Source: Myroides sp. JBRI-B21084
Lineage (GTDB): Bacteria > Bacteroidota > Bacteroidia > Flavobacteriales > Flavobacteriaceae
Direction: 5' to 3'
NCBI RefSeq assembly: GCF_030545015.1
Contig: NZ_CP120653.1
Coordinates: 1,860,001 to 1,924,000 of the forward strand
DNA: 64,000 nt
Positions 62,448 through 64,000 of this stretch are shown here, piece after piece. A program made the position numbers and the translations under genes. Position 1 is the first letter of the stretch. Every line of letters begins with the position of its first letter. The notes beneath the pieces were generated by a model. The model did not search any database. It had not been told where the DNA came from and was given only the letters and a program-made list of their open reading frames with translations.

Positions 62448-64000
62448 TTATAAAACAATATAAAATGTTACTTCTGTTTCAACGTTTTGTTTGCTTTTAA
62501 CATTAATTTTTCCATTAAACAATTCTACAATTTCTTTACAAAGATTTAATCCTAATCCTGCCCCTAAATCTTTAACATCGGCTGCTGCTTTGCCTTGTTG
62601 GTAACTATTAAAAATATGCTTTAAATCTTCTTCACTTATGCCGGCACCATTATCTTTTATGGTTACTTTTAAAGTGTGGGTATTGTTTTTACTTTTCTCT
62701 ATACCTACCCATGCATGTATCACGCCTTTACGTGTAAATTTATTAGCATTTCCTACAATGTTATAAAATAATTGATGTATTTTAACGATGTCTGATGTAA
62801 TCATTACATCATTTTTTACATGGTTTTCTACAATTAATTTATTTTCATTATTTTCAACAAATTGCGTTAACGCTTTTAAAATTTCATCTAATTCTGTTTT
62901 TAAATTAAATGTTGATTTATTTAGTGTTAGCTTTTTGTTTTCGTTTTTAGAAAATTCTAAAATTTGATTGGCTAATAACGATAATGACTGTGTTGTGAAT
63001 TGTATTGATTTTAACGAATCTTGAACGTCTTCATCGGTTACTTGCTTACTAATTCCACGCGTATAAATTGATATAATATTTAAAGGCGATCTTATTTCGT
63101 GGCTTATCATTCCAACAATTCTATTTTTAAAATTTAAGTTTTGTTGAATTTTCTTTTGTGCTTTAACCAAGTTACTTTCGTACATAAATGCTAACCTGGT
63201 TAAAAAAGCTAATAATATTGATATTAGAACAATTAAACCAATTAAACCAATTACGGCATAATTGCGTATTTGCTTGTTTTGTTGGTATTGATCTTGAAAT
63301 TTTTTACGTGCATCGTTGGTAAAAGATACTAAAATATCGTTATACTTTGTTAGCAGCATGTTACTGTACGATAACAATTCTGAATTTACATTGAAAAAAT
63401 TAGTGTCTTGATTTTTACTGTTATTTTTTACCGTTGCTAATTTTTTCTTATAATTTAAAAATTCTTTTTGGTAATAATCATTAGTTGTTTTAAACAGGTT
63501 TTGAATTTGTTCTTCAATACTTCCTGAACTAACGTTTTTACCTTGACGAACTGTTAAAACTACTTTCGATTTTTCTTTTTGTACATCAACTTTACCCGAA
63601 ATAGCACTTCCTAATCTAGAGAATAATCCCTTTTTTTGAACACTATCAACAGATACAGATGTTTCTACATTTAAACTATCTATAACATCATCGTATTTTA
63701 TAGCGTTAATTTTAAACAAACCTTCATTTGTTTGTACACTTGGCTTAATTTCTACTTTACGTAACGAATCTATTTTTTTGTTAATATCGTTTACCGAAGT
63801 TTGCAACCCTTTATCTTTGTTTAAATACATTGAAAAAGTTGAACTTTTATCGGCCGTATGAACTAAGTTTTTAATGTTTTTATTTAGACTATCAAGCGCT
63901 TCATTGTACTTCACCAAATACTTTTCGTCTTTGGTTTGCATATAATATTGCAAATTATATTGCGCAGTAATATAATCGTTTTTAGTTAAATCGCTAAAGT
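62448..64000 (-). CDS. Membrane sensor histidine kinase, 5' end outside window
   Basis: The frame is open to the right edge (517 codons visible); the 'start' at 63953 is an internal TTG. The N-terminal ~240 visible residues are an extracytoplasmic, coiled, Lys/Asn/Asp-rich sensor region (e.g. YNEALDSLNKNIKNLV). One membrane helix follows (VIGLIGLIVLISILLAFL, near 63.23 kb). Then comes HisKA with MISHEIRSPLN (phospho-His codon near 63.10 kb) and HATPase_c with NIVGNANKFTRKG, DNGAGISEED and GAGLGLNLCKEIVE. A second N-terminal helix is expected outside the window. It is probably cotranscribed with the response regulator. Confidence 0.9.
   Translation of the reverse strand, partial: FSDLTKNDYITAQYNLQYYMQTKDEKYLVKYNEALDSLNKNIKNLVHTADKSSTFSMYLNKDKGLQTSVNDINKKIDSLRKVEIKPSVQTNEGLFKINAIKYDDVIDSLNVETSVSVDSVQKKGLFSRLGSAISGKVDVQKEKSKVVLTVRQGKNVSSGSIEEQIQNLFKTTNDYYQKEFLNYKKKLATVKNNSKNQDTNFFNVNSELLSYSNMLLTKYNDILVSFTNDARKKFQDQYQQNKQIRNYAVIGLIGLIVLISILLAFLTRLAFMYESNLVKAQKKIQQNLNFKNRIVGMISHEIRSPLNIISIYTRGISKQVTDEDVQDSLKSIQFTTQSLSLLANQILEFSKNENKKLTLNKSTFNLKTELDEILKALTQFVENNENKLIVENHVKNDVMITSDIVKIHQLFYNIVGNANKFTRKGVIHAWVGIEKSKNNTHTLKVTIKDNGAGISEEDLKHIFNSYQQGKAAADVKDLGAGLGLNLCKEIVELFNGKINVKSKQNVETEVTFYIVL

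Noticed and set aside
63900-63953. Start of the histidine kinase at 63953
   Set aside because: The codon is TTG and the frame stays open to the window edge with kinase-sensor-like sequence, so the gene is truncated by the window.
1-64000. tRNA, rRNA, insertion sequence transposase or prophage genes
   Set aside because: I found no cloverleaf-like sequence, no rRNA, and no transposase or integrase motifs in any of the frames or spacers examined.

Overview
The window is AT-rich DNA from a member of the phylum Bacteroidota, most likely family Flavobacteriaceae; I cannot fix the genus. Four things point there: many TAnnTTTG (-7 type) promoter elements, type IX secretion (T9SS) C-terminal sorting domains of both type A and type B, PorP/SprF-family outer-membrane proteins paired with TPR-PD40-OmpA proteins, and the HU-CCDC81/SPOR and DUF2480/DUF3078 families.

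Layout. 1-10.25 kb is housekeeping and envelope: a partial PlsC acyltransferase, trpS, dprA, a HU-CCDC81/SPOR protein, an acyl-CoA thioesterase, an exported Ser/Arg-rich protein, a PorP/SprF plus OmpA-like pair, and hflX. 10.25-15.1 kb holds a tandem duplication of a two-gene unit: a T9SS type B-sorted surface protein plus a small exported protein. The 3' 1.4 kb of the two copies is almost identical, while the N-terminal halves of the large proteins have diverged. 15.1-24.85 kb is a divided SUF iron-sulfur cluster region, all on the minus strand. It runs sufA, sufB, a broken four-helix-bundle (23S rRNA IVP-like) gene, sufC and sufD, then a NarL-type two-component pair, then sufS, sufE, a DUF59 gene, DUF2480 and DUF3078. 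25-35.1 kb holds an M1 aminopeptidase, a lipoprotein subtilase, an MBL-fold hydrolase, rnpA, a T9SS type A-sorted protein, an unknown protein with a TGA in its apparent signal peptide, a DUF4349 lipoprotein and a Kup K+ transporter.

35.4-61.0 kb is dominated by one minus-strand gene of about 22.6 kb. It encodes a SprB-like giant adhesin of about 7,500 residues, made of thrombospondin type-3-like acidic segments, 15 + 14 alternating ~80-residue modules, Ig-like modules, 0.9-kb cadherin-like repeats, HYR-like modules and a type B T9SS sorting domain. It is followed in apparent operon by a PorP/SprF gene and a TPR-PD40-OmpA gene, the sprB-sprF arrangement known from gliding flavobacteria. As given, the reading frame is broken near 60.37-60.42 kb, so the signal peptide (60367-61020) is out of frame with the 7,350-residue body. 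61.0-61.7 kb is an intergenic region rich in GTAGAA/TTCTAC palindromes. Beyond it lie a NarL-type response regulator and a partial membrane histidine kinase that runs off the right edge.

The most interesting connection is a 40-bp bipartite element (TGTAGTACCAyAAATG, then GTAGAATTTGTTCTAC at a fixed 24-bp offset). It occurs upstream of the giant adhesin and again upstream of the response regulator inside the SUF region. I infer a shared regulator, possibly one of the two NarL-type response regulators encoded here, linking surface-adhesin expression and the two-component genes.
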